A stretch of 15,010 nt of DNA. Source: JBOHSA01 sp050732995 (GTDB taxonomy: Bacteria; Gemmatimonadota; Gemmatimonadetes; Gemmatimonadales; GWC2-71-9). Within the stretch, counting starts at the first letter, position 1; every line of letters begins with the position of its first letter. The notes below the pieces were generated by a model that made no database searches, was not told the DNA's origin, and saw only the letters and a program-made list of their open reading frames with translations. Shown here in pieces: positions 1 through 6,196 of the stretch. A program made the translations under genes and the position numbers. The DNA lies in contig JBOHSA010000127.1 in assembly GCA_050732995.1 (NCBI GenBank), positions 1-15,010 on the forward strand, in the 5' to 3' direction.

Positions 1-109
1 CCGTCATCTTGCCCTTGTTGTGCTGAGTCTCGATGCGGTCTGCACCGCCGCCCTGCTCAGATTCGGAACGCTTCTGTTGCAGGAGTTCTAACTTTTCGCG
101 CATTGACAT
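1..109 (-). CDS. Acyl-CoA carboxylase carboxyltransferase (beta) subunit, 5' end only
   Basis: Only the first 36 codons lie in the window; the rest runs off the left edge. The N-terminus reads MSMREKLELLQQKR, then GGGADRIETQHNKGKMT. This matches the usual opening of the propionyl-/methylmalonyl-CoA carboxylase carboxyltransferase family, a helix starting MREKLEEL followed by GG.eRI..QH..GK.TARER. Family members move the carboxyl group from carboxybiotin to an acyl-CoA. Two in-frame ATGs are available, at 109 and 103, and neither has a Shine-Dalgarno sequence. A hairpin separates the gene from rpsA upstream, so it probably has its own promoter. A -10-like hexamer ends 8 bases before the ATG at 109. 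The exact substrate (acetyl-, propionyl- or methylcrotonyl-CoA) cannot be told from this fragment. Confidence 0.75.
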   Translation of the reverse strand, partial: MSMREKLELLQQKRSESEQGGGADRIETQHNKGKMT

Positions 110-117
110 GGTTCGAG

Positions 118-123
118 AATCTA
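118..123 (-). promoter_or_regulatory. Possible -10 box (TAGATT) for the carboxyltransferase gene
   Basis: On the minus strand TAGATT matches the TATAAT consensus at four of six positions and is followed by 8 bases and the ATG at 109. No -35 box is evident. If real, the transcript would be leaderless or nearly so, which would fit the missing Shine-Dalgarno sequence. This is weak evidence from one short match. Confidence 0.2.
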
Positions 124-135
124 GGACCGGAAATC

Positions 136-161
136 AAAAGGGGACAGGATGTCCTGTCCCC
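136..161 (-). terminator. Rho-independent terminator-like hairpin after rpsA
   Basis: Perfect 10-base arms (GGGGACAGGA at 140-149 and TCCTGTCCCC at 152-161) surround a two-base centre. On the minus strand the hairpin begins 25 bases after the rpsA stop and is followed by TTTT, then GATTT. Position and tail fit an intrinsic terminator. The near-palindrome is equally strong on the other strand, and AAAAGGGGACAG-type palindromes also occur as dispersed repeats in some environmental genomes, so it may be a repeat copy serving as a terminator. Confidence 0.6.
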
Positions 162-185
162 TCGAGACCGTTCACCGCGGTGCGT

Positions 186-1919
186 CTATGCATCTAGCTT
201 TTGCATGTCCTCGCTTGGCGGTGGCGTCGCCGGGACCGGAATGATGTCATCCTTCGGGAACCCCGTCGCCGCCAGCACGATCCGGTGATGAATCGGATCC
301 ACTTCGAGCACCTTCAGCTCGACGGCCTGCCCTTCCTTCACCGCATCACCGGGCTGCTGGATGTCGGGGATTCCGAGCTGCGACATCGGCACGAACCCCT
401 CGATATCGCTGCCCAGATCCACGACCACACCCTTATCCATCAACCGCATCACCCGGCCGCGCAGCTCCGTGCCGACGGGGTACGTCTCCCCGATGCGGAG
501 CCACGGATCCTCCTGCGCCTGCTTGAGGCCGAGCGAGATGCGCTTGTTCTCGGCGTCGACGTTGAGAATGAGCACGTCGACCTCATCGCCCTTTTTGACC
601 ACTTCCGACGGATGCTGCACGCGCTTGGTCCACGACATGTCGGAGATGTGAATCAGGCCGTCGATGCCGGGCTCGATCTCGACGAACGCGCCGAACGACG
701 TGAGGTTGCGGACCTTGCCGCGCAGCCGCGTGCCGACCGGATATTTCTGCGGCAGCGCCATCCACGGATCCTGCTCGGTCTGCTTCATGCCGAGCGAGAC
801 CTTCTCTTCGGTCTCGTCCACCTTCAGCACGACCGCCTCGATTGACTCGCCGATCGAAACGAGCTTCGACGGATGCCGGACGTTGCGTGTCCAACTCATC
901 TCCGAGATGTGGACCAGCCCCTCGATGCCCGGCTCCAGCTCGACGAACGCGCCGTAGTTCGTGATCGACACGACCTTGCCCTGCACGCGGGTGCCGACGG
1001 GATAACGCGCCGCGACGTCCTTCCACGGATACGTCTGCAGCTGCTTCACGCCGAGGCTGATACGCTCCCGCTCCCAGTCGATGTCCAAGACCTTGACTTC
1101 GACTTCCTGGCCGATGCGCACCAGCTCCGACGGATGCCCCACGCGGCCATAACTCATGTCGGTGATATGGAGCAGTCCGTCCACGCCACCCAGGTCGATG
1201 AATGCGCCGAAGTCGGTGATGTTCTTGACGACGCCTTTGCGGACCTGATTGGCCTGCAGCTCCTTCATCAGGACTTCGCGCTTCGTCTTCCGCTCGGCCT
1301 CGAGCAGGACGCGCCGGCTCACCACGATGTTGCGGCGCCGCTTGTTGAGCTTGATGATCTTGAACTCGAAGCTCTGCCCCAAGAGCTCGTCGATGTTCGG
1401 GACCCGGCGCAGGGCGATCTGGCTCCCCGGCAGGAAGGCGTCCACCCCCATCAGATCCACGACCACGCCGCCCTTGATCTTCTTGACGAGCGAGCCGTGC
1501 ACCGGCTCGTCCTTCTCGTAGGCTTCGCGGATCCGTTCCCACACCCGCATGAAGTCGGCCTTCTTCTTGGAGAGCACGACCGCGCCCTCCTGGTCCTCCA
1601 AATGCTCCAGGAAGACCTCGATTTCATCTCCCTCTTTCAGACTCTGCGGGTCTTTGAACTCGTCGATGGCGACCGCGCCCTCCGACTTGAACCCGACGTC
1701 CAGGATGACGGCGGTGTCGGTCACGCGCAGCACCTTTGACTTGACGATTTCCCCCTCCTCGATGTTCGAGAGGGTGCCCTCGTACAGCTCCGTCATCTTG
1801 GCGATTTCGTCCGAGGAGTATTCCTCGTGCAGATCGGAGCGAACGCGCAGGTGGGAGTGGGAGGTCTTGGGAGCGGCGGGGGATTCGGCGGACGGCTCGT
1901 CCTGGGTATCGACCAACAT
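186..1919 (-). CDS. rpsA: 30S ribosomal protein S1
   Basis: Ribosomal protein S1 of 577 residues, which binds mRNA leaders and helps place them on the 30S subunit. Six S1 (OB-fold) domains can be read at about residues 55-121, 138-204, 226-294, 306-381, 393-468 and 481-552. Domains 3-5 carry the strongest signature (F-GAF-V/I-D/E-L then G-L-hydrophobic-H-I-S/T-D/E-M-S). Domains 1, 2 and 6 are more divergent, as is usual for S1. The length matches six-domain S1 proteins (about 550-580). The start at 1919 is an ATG with no Shine-Dalgarno sequence upstream. cmk lies 96 bases upstream in the same direction, a common cmk-rpsA arrangement. The acidic and Pro-rich ends (residues 1-40 and 555-577) look unstructured. 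Confidence 0.97.
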   Translation of the reverse strand: MLVDTQDEPSAESPAAPKTSHSHLRVRSDLHEEYSSDEIAKMTELYEGTLSNIEEGEIVKSKVLRVTDTAVILDVGFKSEGAVAIDEFKDPQSLKEGDEIEVFLEHLEDQEGAVVLSKKKADFMRVWERIREAYEKDEPVHGSLVKKIKGGVVVDLMGVDAFLPGSQIALRRVPNIDELLGQSFEFKIIKLNKRRRNIVVSRRVLLEAERKTKREVLMKELQANQVRKGVVKNITDFGAFIDLGGVDGLLHITDMSYGRVGHPSELVRIGQEVEVKVLDIDWERERISLGVKQLQTYPWKDVAARYPVGTRVQGKVVSITNYGAFVELEPGIEGLVHISEMSWTRNVRHPSKLVSIGESIEAVVLKVDETEEKVSLGMKQTEQDPWMALPQKYPVGTRLRGKVRNLTSFGAFVEIEPGIDGLIHISDMSWTKRVQHPSEVVKKGDEVDVLILNVDAENKRISLGLKQAQEDPWLRIGETYPVGTELRGRVMRLMDKGVVVDLGSDIEGFVPMSQLGIPDIQQPGDAVKEGQAVELKVLEVDPIHHRIVLAATGFPKDDIIPVPATPPPSEDMQKLDA

Positions 1920-1954
1920 GCGTTACACCGGTTTGGTTGTGGGTTTGAGCGTGA

Positions 1955-2003
1955 CTCCCGGGACGCGGGCCCGGGAGGCGGCCAAGCCCGGGGCCCGGCC
2001 CCG
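1955..2003 (-). promoter_or_regulatory. Structured GC-rich leader between cmk and rpsA
   Basis: Two inverted repeats lie in the 96-base gap. One has 8-base perfect arms (CTCCCGGG at 1955-1962 and CCCGGGAG at 1970-1977) with a 7-base loop. The other has 5-base arms (1989-1993 and 1999-2003). Neither is followed by a T run on the minus strand, so a terminator is unlikely. Downstream, up to the rpsA ATG, the leader is A/C-rich and lacks a Shine-Dalgarno sequence. In E. coli the rpsA leader is also hairpin-rich, lacks a strong Shine-Dalgarno sequence and is repressed by free S1. A similar role here is inference by analogy. Confidence 0.35.
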
Positions 2004-2015
2004 AGGGACCGGAAG

Positions 2016-2690
2016 CTACCCAGGGAACCGCTGCCGCGCCAGCGCGACGATGCGGGCGACCTGCTCGTCCAGTGACAGGGTCGTGGTATCGAGCCGCACG
2101 GCGTCCGCCGCTGGCCGCAGGGGGGCGACCGGGCGGGAGGCATCCGCCCGGTCCCGCGCTTCCAGGACCTGGCTCTCGCGGCGCACGTGCTCCGTCTCGA
2201 GCGCCTCTCCGCGCTGGGACAACCGGCGCCGGGCCCGCTCGTCGGGCGCGGCCGTGAGGAACACCTTGAGGGGGGCGTCCGGAAACACGACCGTGCCGAT
2301 GTCCCGGCCATCGACCACCACGCCGCCCGGATGCTCGGCCGCCCGCTGCCGCTGCTGCGCGTTGACCCACGCCCGCACCTCCGGAATGGCCGCGAGCTCC
2401 GACACCCGGGCGGTGACGCGCGCGCTGCGGATCGCTTCCCCCACGTCGACCCCCGCGACCTCGGGCCGGAACGCGTCGCCCACGCGCACCAGACGGACGG
2501 GCAGCTCCTCGGCCAGCGCGACGATGCGCGTCCCGCGCCACCCTTCCCCAAGATGGTCGAGGGCGGCGAGGGTGAGCGCCCGGTACAACGCCCCCGAGTC
2601 GAGGTGCGCCCAGCCGAGCCGCCGGGCGACCAGCGCCGCGGTGGAGGACTTCCCGGACGCGGCGGGCCCGTCAATCGCGATGACGCGCAT
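2016..2690 (-). CDS. cmk: Cytidylate kinase
   Basis: (d)CMP kinase of 224 residues, which phosphorylates CMP and dCMP with ATP in cytosolic pyrimidine nucleotide recycling. The N-terminus IAIDGPAASGKSS is the family P-loop (about residues 4-16). It is followed by the LDSGALYRA segment (about 30-38), the VVDGRDIGTVVFPDAPLKV motif that carries nucleotide-binding residues (about 124-142), and a C-terminal RDRADASRP-type motif. Length is normal for bacterial Cmk (220-230). The ATG at 2690 lies inside the last codons of aroA (20-base overlap). With no clear Shine-Dalgarno sequence, this suggests translational coupling to aroA. rpsA follows downstream. Confidence 0.95.
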   Translation of the reverse strand: MRVIAIDGPAASGKSSTAALVARRLGWAHLDSGALYRALTLAALDHLGEGWRGTRIVALAEELPVRLVRVGDAFRPEVAGVDVGEAIRSARVTARVSELAAIPEVRAWVNAQQRQRAAEHPGGVVVDGRDIGTVVFPDAPLKVFLTAAPDERARRRLSQRGEALETEHVRRESQVLEARDRADASRPVAPLRPAADAVRLDTTTLSLDEQVARIVALARQRFPG

Positions 2691-3960
2691 CGCCGGCCAT
2701 TCGGGTGAGGTCGCGGAAGAAGGTCGGGTAGCTGACGGCCACCGACTGCCGCTCCGACAGCCGCACGGCCGACCCCCGTATGGTCCCGAGCACCGCGAAG
2801 GCCATGGCGAGGCGGTGATCGCCCGCCGTTTCGACCCGTCCCCGCGGCGGCTGGTCCGTCCCGAGAACGTGCAGATCGTTGCCGCGTGCTTCCGCCGCCA
2901 CGCCCACCGCGCGGAGGTTGGCGGCGATGAGCTTGAGCCGGTTGCTTTCCTTCACCCGCAGCTCGCCGACGTCCCGGAAGACCGTTTCGCCCGCGGCCCG
3001 GCTCGCGACGACCGCGAGGACGGGGACTTCATCCACCAGCGTCGGCACTTCCGCCGCGCTGACCTCGGTGCTCCGCAGCGCCGGGGCCGGCCGGACGACC
3101 AGGTCGGCCACGGGCTCGCCACCTTCGTCCCGCAGATTCACGCGCTCCACCGACGCGCCCATGCGCTCCAGCACGACCAGGAATCCCGTGCGTGTGGGGT
3201 TCACACCGACCTGCTCGACGGCGAGCTCTCCGCCTTCCGCCAGGATCGCGGCGGCGACCAGGAATGCGGCGCTCGACACATCGCCGGGGACCGCCAGGCG
3301 GACGGGCGGACAGTCGGTCAGGCGGACCGTGGGCTCGTAGACGATCGCGCCGCGGTGATCGTGGATCTGCAACCCCAAGTGAGCGAAGAGCCGCTCCGTA
3401 TGATCCCGGGACCGATAGGGCTCACGGATCTCGACCGGCACGCCACCCGTGAGGCCGGCGAACAGCAGGGCGCTCTTCACCTGCGCGCTCGCCACCGGTG
3501 TCTGGTAGACCAGGCCGCGCAGCCTCCCCCCCCCCCCCCGGATGGTGAGGGGGAGGCGGTCCCCGCGCTCTTCCATTATACGGGCCCCCATTGCGCGCAG
3601 CGGCTCCGTCACCCGCCGCATGGGCCGGCGGCGGAGCGACGCGTCGCCTGTGAGCGTCGCCGCGATGCGCCGCCCGGCCAGTATCCCGAGGAGCAAGCGC
3701 GCCGTGGTGCCCGAGTTGCCGCAGTGGAGACGGGAGGCGGGACGCGTGAAGCGGGGCGCGGTGACCGCCACGCGGGCGCCGTCGCGGATCGGCGAGATTT
3801 CGACGCCGAGCTGCCGCAGGACGCGGGCGGTGCTCTTGACATCATCGCTCCCAAGCAGTCCCGTCAGCTCGCTCGTGCCGCGGGCCAGGGCCGCCAGCAG
3901 CAGGGCGCGATGCGAGATGCTCTTGTCCCCCGGCGGGCGGATGCTGCCCCGGACCTTCAC
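2671..3960 (-). CDS. aroA: 3-phosphoshikimate 1-carboxyvinyltransferase (EPSP synthase)
   Basis: EPSP synthase of 429 residues, which joins shikimate-3-phosphate and phosphoenolpyruvate in the sixth step of the shikimate pathway. Visible motifs are PPGDKSISHRAL (residues 9-20, lysine 13 binding substrate), the CGNSGTTARLL loop (80-90), GDASLRRRPM (105-114), PVASAQVKSALL (155-166), PYRSRDHTE (181-189), the VDEVP catalytic Asp (310), LRVKESNRL (334-342, catalytic Glu 338) and GDHRLAMA (380-387). The GTG start at 3960 overlaps the tyrA stop as GTGA, and the open frame continuing upstream is antisense or shadow sequence. Residues 142-144 belong to a 14-G homopolymer that makes this loop look about two residues longer than in typical homologues. 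The glyphosate-loop sequence resembles Bacillus-type rather than E. coli-type enzymes. Confidence 0.96.
   Translation of the reverse strand: MKVRGSIRPPGDKSISHRALLLAALARGTSELTGLLGSDDVKSTARVLRQLGVEISPIRDGARVAVTAPRFTRPASRLHCGNSGTTARLLLGILAGRRIAATLTGDASLRRRPMRRVTEPLRAMGARIMEERGDRLPLTIRGGGGRLRGLVYQTPVASAQVKSALLFAGLTGGVPVEIREPYRSRDHTERLFAHLGLQIHDHRGAIVYEPTVRLTDCPPVRLAVPGDVSSAAFLVAAAILAEGGELAVEQVGVNPTRTGFLVVLERMGASVERVNLRDEGGEPVADLVVRPAPALRSTEVSAAEVPTLVDEVPVLAVVASRAAGETVFRDVGELRVKESNRLKLIAANLRAVGVAAEARGNDLHVLGTDQPPRGRVETAGDHRLAMAFAVLGTIRGSAVRLSERQSVAVSYPTFFRDLTRMAGDARHRD
3526..3539 (-). repeat. 14-base poly-G tract (coding strand) inside aroA
   Basis: Fourteen uninterrupted C on the plus strand are read as GGG codons for Gly 142-144 plus flanking positions of aroA. 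The frame is intact as given. A run this long can slip during replication and is also a common site of sequencing or assembly error. Confidence 0.95.
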
Positions 3961-4805
3961 GCGCCCAGCCGGCCGCGCCACTCGGCGCCGCGGGCGAGCC
4001 AGGCCGTGACGGCGGCCGCGTCGCCGCCTTCGAGCGCGCGCTCGATCTCGCCGAGCGGCTCTTCCAACGCGCGGAGCGCGGGGAGCAGCTGGTCCCGGTT
4101 CATCAGGAGGATCTCCGTCCACAGCGCGGGCGTACTCGCGGCGAGCCGCGTCGCGTCCCGCGCCCCCGGACCGAGCGACGCGCCGGGCGGCGTGCGCCGG
4201 GCGAGATAGTGGGCGAGCAGCGAGGCGACGACCTGCGGTACGTGGCTCGTGACCGCGACCTGCGCGTCGTGACGCTCGGCGTCGAGCAGGACGGGGTGGG
4301 CTTCCAGGACGGCGGCCCAAAAGTGGGACACCTCGCGCGCCGCCCGCTCCCCCGCCCCCGCCCCCACGGGGGTGACGTAGACGACCGCTCCGCGGAACAG
4401 GTCCGCCCGCGACGCCTCGAACCCTTTCGCGTGCGTGCCGGCCAGGGGATGACTCCCCGCGAAGCGGTCCGCCAGCCTGAGGCGCTCGGCGTGGACGACG
4501 ATGGCGCGCTTCACGCTGCCCACGTCGGTGACGAGCGCGCCCGCGGAGAGGTGGGGCGCGAGGGTCTGGAGGAGGTGCAGGTTCGCGGCCGGTGGGGCCG
4601 CCAGAATCAGGAGGTCGGCCGCGCGCGCCACGTCCGACGCGCGCGGGGGGGCGTCGTCGAGCGCCCCCTGCCGGGCAGCGGCGACCCGCTCCCCAGCGTC
4701 CGGCGACCACCCCAAGACCGCCGGAATCCCTGCCCGTTTGGCCTGCCGGGCCACGGAGCCGCCGATGGCGCCAAGGCCGATGACTCCGAGCGTGGACGGT
4801 CGCAT
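3957..4805 (-). CDS. tyrA: Prephenate dehydrogenase (TyrA family)
   Basis: Prephenate (or arogenate) dehydrogenase of 282 residues, an NAD(P)-dependent oxidative decarboxylase of tyrosine biosynthesis. It opens with a Rossmann motif GLGAIGGS (residues 10-17). Further family motifs are TDVGSVK (93-99), GSHPLAGTHAKGFEASRADLF (117-137, His 119 at the active site), TSHVPQVVASLLA (186-198, His 188) and GPGARDATRLA with TPALWTEILLMNRD (212-238). The all-helical C-terminal domain is complete and no chorismate mutase or ACT domain is fused. It heads the tyrA-aroA-cmk-rpsA run and overlaps aroA by four bases (GTGA). The ATG at 4805 has no Shine-Dalgarno sequence and sits directly after a terminator-like hairpin. 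Use of prephenate rather than arogenate is assumed from the family. Confidence 0.93.
   Translation of the reverse strand: MRPSTLGVIGLGAIGGSVARQAKRAGIPAVLGWSPDAGERVAAARQGALDDAPPRASDVARAADLLILAAPPAANLHLLQTLAPHLSAGALVTDVGSVKRAIVVHAERLRLADRFAGSHPLAGTHAKGFEASRADLFRGAVVYVTPVGAGAGERAAREVSHFWAAVLEAHPVLLDAERHDAQVAVTSHVPQVVASLLAHYLARRTPPGASLGPGARDATRLAASTPALWTEILLMNRDQLLPALRALEEPLGEIERALEGGDAAAVTAWLARGAEWRGRLGA
4343..4365 (-). other. Potential G-quadruplex motif within tyrA
   Basis: The coding strand has three runs of five G separated by single C, then AGC and a further GGG. This fits the usual four-run, short-loop G-quadruplex pattern and would lie in the tyrA mRNA. It encodes an Ala/Gly-rich loop (VGAGAGERAA), so codon composition alone may explain it. 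Confidence 0.3.
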
Positions 4806-4806
4806 C

Positions 4807-4818
4807 GGGCCGAAATGT
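4807..4818 (-). promoter_or_regulatory. Possible -10 box (TACATT) just before tyrA
   Basis: TACATT on the minus strand matches TATAAT at four of six positions and ends 8 bases before the tyrA ATG. It lies in the T-rich tail of the preceding hairpin. No -35 element is visible. If used, it would give a leaderless or nearly leaderless mRNA. Confidence 0.2.
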
Positions 4819-4851
4819 AAACGAAACGGCGACCACCCGTGGATGGTCGCC
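4813..4851 (-). terminator. Rho-independent terminator ending the envelope gene cluster
   Basis: Perfect 8-base arms GGCGACCA (4828-4835) and TGGTCGCC (4844-4851) enclose an 8-base loop. On the minus strand they are followed by GTTTCGTTTACATTT, a broken T-rich tail. The hairpin begins 23 bases after the DUF4097 gene stop and ends about 22 bases before the tyrA start, so it appears to insulate tyrA from the cluster upstream. Confidence 0.65.
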
Positions 4852-4874
4852 GTGTGGGGCGGTGCCGCGCCGGC

Positions 4875-5798
4875 CTACTGCGGCTCGCGGCCCAGCTCGC
4901 GCAGCCGAATGGTTCCGGTGATCGTGGCCAGCTTCAGGCGCGGGCCACCCGTGCCGATCCGGGCCACGATGTGGCGCTGGCTCATCTGGCCGCTCATGGT
5001 CAACGCGAAATCGGTCTCGATCCGCCCGGTCGCGGTCTTCGCGTCGAGCTCGGCGTTGAGCTTGGGCGGAAGCGTGGCGGTGATCGAGCCGTTCATCGTT
5101 TCCAAGTCCAGAGCGCCCGTCGGCGGCAGGGCTTTGACCGTGGCCCGGATGCTGCCGTTCGCGGTGCGGGCCTTGATGGACCCCTTCTCGCTCGTCGCAT
5201 CGATCGAGCCGTTCGTGGTGACGGCGACGATCGGCGCCGTCGCCCCGGCTACGTTCACGGCGCCGTTGAGCGTCGACGCGTCCACGGCGACGCCGCGCGG
5301 CAGGCGGACCGCGAAGCGCACCCGCGTCTCCGCCATCTCGCGGCCGATCATGCCGCGCATCCGGTAGGAGCCGCGCGACTCGCAGCGCGCCTCTTCGCCC
5401 CGCCACATTGCGCAGAACGTGATGCCGCCTTCATGGGGCAGCGCGACCACGCGAACCGCGGTGGAGTCGGATCCCCGCCAGCTCTTGGTCGCCACGACCT
5501 CGAGCGAGTCGCCGAGCGCCGCCTCGACGGTGATGCCGCCGTTGGTGTTGCGGATCCACACCTGCTGTCCCGCCGGCATGCGGCCGACCCAGCGCAGCGC
5601 CTCGGCCGACTGCCGCTCGCCACCATCGGAAAACATGTCCAGGACGGACGCCCGGAAGGAGCCGATCCTGTTGGTCGCCACGAGCCCGATCCCGAGCACG
5701 AGAGCGAGCGTCACGCCGCCGCGGATGATCTCCCGGCGCCACCCGCGCCAGAACCGATGGAGGGGGGAGGCGGCGTGGTTGGAATCGGCCATGTCCAT
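4875..5798 (-). CDS. DUF4097-type membrane-anchored beta-repeat protein
   Basis: Protein of about 307 residues with one N-terminal membrane segment (about residues 27-43) preceded by an Arg-rich stretch (RFWRGWRREIIRG), placing the rest outside the cytoplasm. The outer part carries repeated short strands of the pattern (T/L/M)NG(S/A)(I/V): NTNGGITV, TLNGAVNV, TTNGSIDAT, KGSIKA, TANGSIRAT, TMNGSITAT and ATGRIETD. This right-handed beta-solenoid style is known from DUF4097, often called putative adhesin; its molecular function is generally not established. The ATG at 5798 is preferred, with 5792 a second choice. A TTG at 5828 extends the frame by ten residues but lacks support. It is the last gene before the terminator at 4813-4851. 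Confidence 0.8.
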   Translation of the reverse strand: MDMADSNHAASPLHRFWRGWRREIIRGGVTLALVLGIGLVATNRIGSFRASVLDMFSDGGERQSAEALRWVGRMPAGQQVWIRNTNGGITVEAALGDSLEVVATKSWRGSDSTAVRVVALPHEGGITFCAMWRGEEARCESRGSYRMRGMIGREMAETRVRFAVRLPRGVAVDASTLNGAVNVAGATAPIVAVTTNGSIDATSEKGSIKARTANGSIRATVKALPPTGALDLETMNGSITATLPPKLNAELDAKTATGRIETDFALTMSGQMSQRHIVARIGTGGPRLKLATITGTIRLRELGREPQ

Positions 5799-5846
5799 AG
5801 GAGAGCGTACGGAGGGGCCCCTTGTCAAGTTTCGTCCTTCAGGTCC

Positions 5847-6068
5847 TCAGACGCACCGACCGGCATGAGGATTCGAGCCGGTCGGCGCGACTACCGTGAT
5901 CGGGTCGAGCGTGCCGCCGTAGTAGACCGGAGCCGACCGCGCCGCCGCCGCCGCGGGGGGGCGGGTCCCCCCGAAGACTCGGGCCTGATCAGCGGCGATC
6001 GCCGCCTGCGCGGCGTAGCCGTAGGCCAGGGACAAGCCGGTTGCCAGCAACAGCGCATAGCCCTTCAT
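5847..6068 (-). CDS. Small secreted protein with a TonB-box-like segment
   Basis: Predicted 73-residue protein. It has a signal peptide (MKGYALLLATGLSLAYGYAA), then an Ala/Pro-rich linker and an acidic-hydrophobic stretch LDPITVVAP that resembles TonB boxes such as the FhuA motif DTITV. It is far too short to be a receptor, so the resemblance may be chance. The start at 6068 is chosen because AGGAGG lies four bases upstream; an in-frame ATG at 6125 would add 19 residues but has no ribosome-binding site and no signal-peptide logic. The Shine-Dalgarno sequence is buried in a hairpin (6071-6107). Inside the gene, seven G and six C (5955-5972) could form another strong hairpin. Family not recognised. 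Confidence 0.6.
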   Translation of the reverse strand: MKGYALLLATGLSLAYGYAAQAAIAADQARVFGGTRPPAAAAARSAPVYYGGTLDPITVVAPTGSNPHAGRCV

Positions 6069-6070
6069 AT

Positions 6071-6107
6071 CGCCTCCTGCGTTCCGAGAGCCGGAGCGCC
6101 GGAGGCG
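6071..6107 (-). promoter_or_regulatory. Hairpin sequestering the ribosome-binding site of the small secreted gene
   Basis: On the minus strand, 16 positions on each side of a five-base loop (GCTCT) can be aligned and 14 pair. The outer arms are CGCCTCC (6101-6107) and GGAGGCG (6071-6077), followed by a three-pair and a four-pair block separated by single mismatches. The GGAGG Shine-Dalgarno bases are fully within the 3' arm, and the ATG follows three bases later. Such a structure would be expected to limit translation until opened. Whether it responds to temperature, a ligand or another RNA is unknown. Confidence 0.6.
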
Positions 6108-6196
6108 GCAGGGCAGCCATCTCATCAGGGCCCTTCCGTCGCGCCGTCATGATGTGAGACGTAGGAGAGGCGGAAAAGGTTGCACGGCGCGGGCGG

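Noticed and set aside
1549..4209. Plus-strand open frame of 886 codons across rpsA, cmk and aroA
   Set aside because: Composition is Arg/Ser/Ala-rich with no domain, and it is antisense to three clear genes; a shadow of GC-rich codon use.
3961..5406. Upstream extension of the aroA frame to 911 residues
   Set aside because: The extension is Arg-rich shadow sequence antiparallel to nothing known and overlaps tyrA in another frame; GTG at 3960 with GTGA coupling is the sensible start.
5813..5828. TTGACA next to the palindrome AGGGGCCCCT as a promoter for the DUF4097 gene
   Set aside because: No -10 box at 16-18 bases; the nearest TATGGA is 23 bases away and overlaps the start codon.
5941..5972. 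GCC repeat and G7/C6 hairpin as a terminator or repeat element
   Set aside because: It lies inside the small secreted gene, encodes an Ala tract and has no T run after it.
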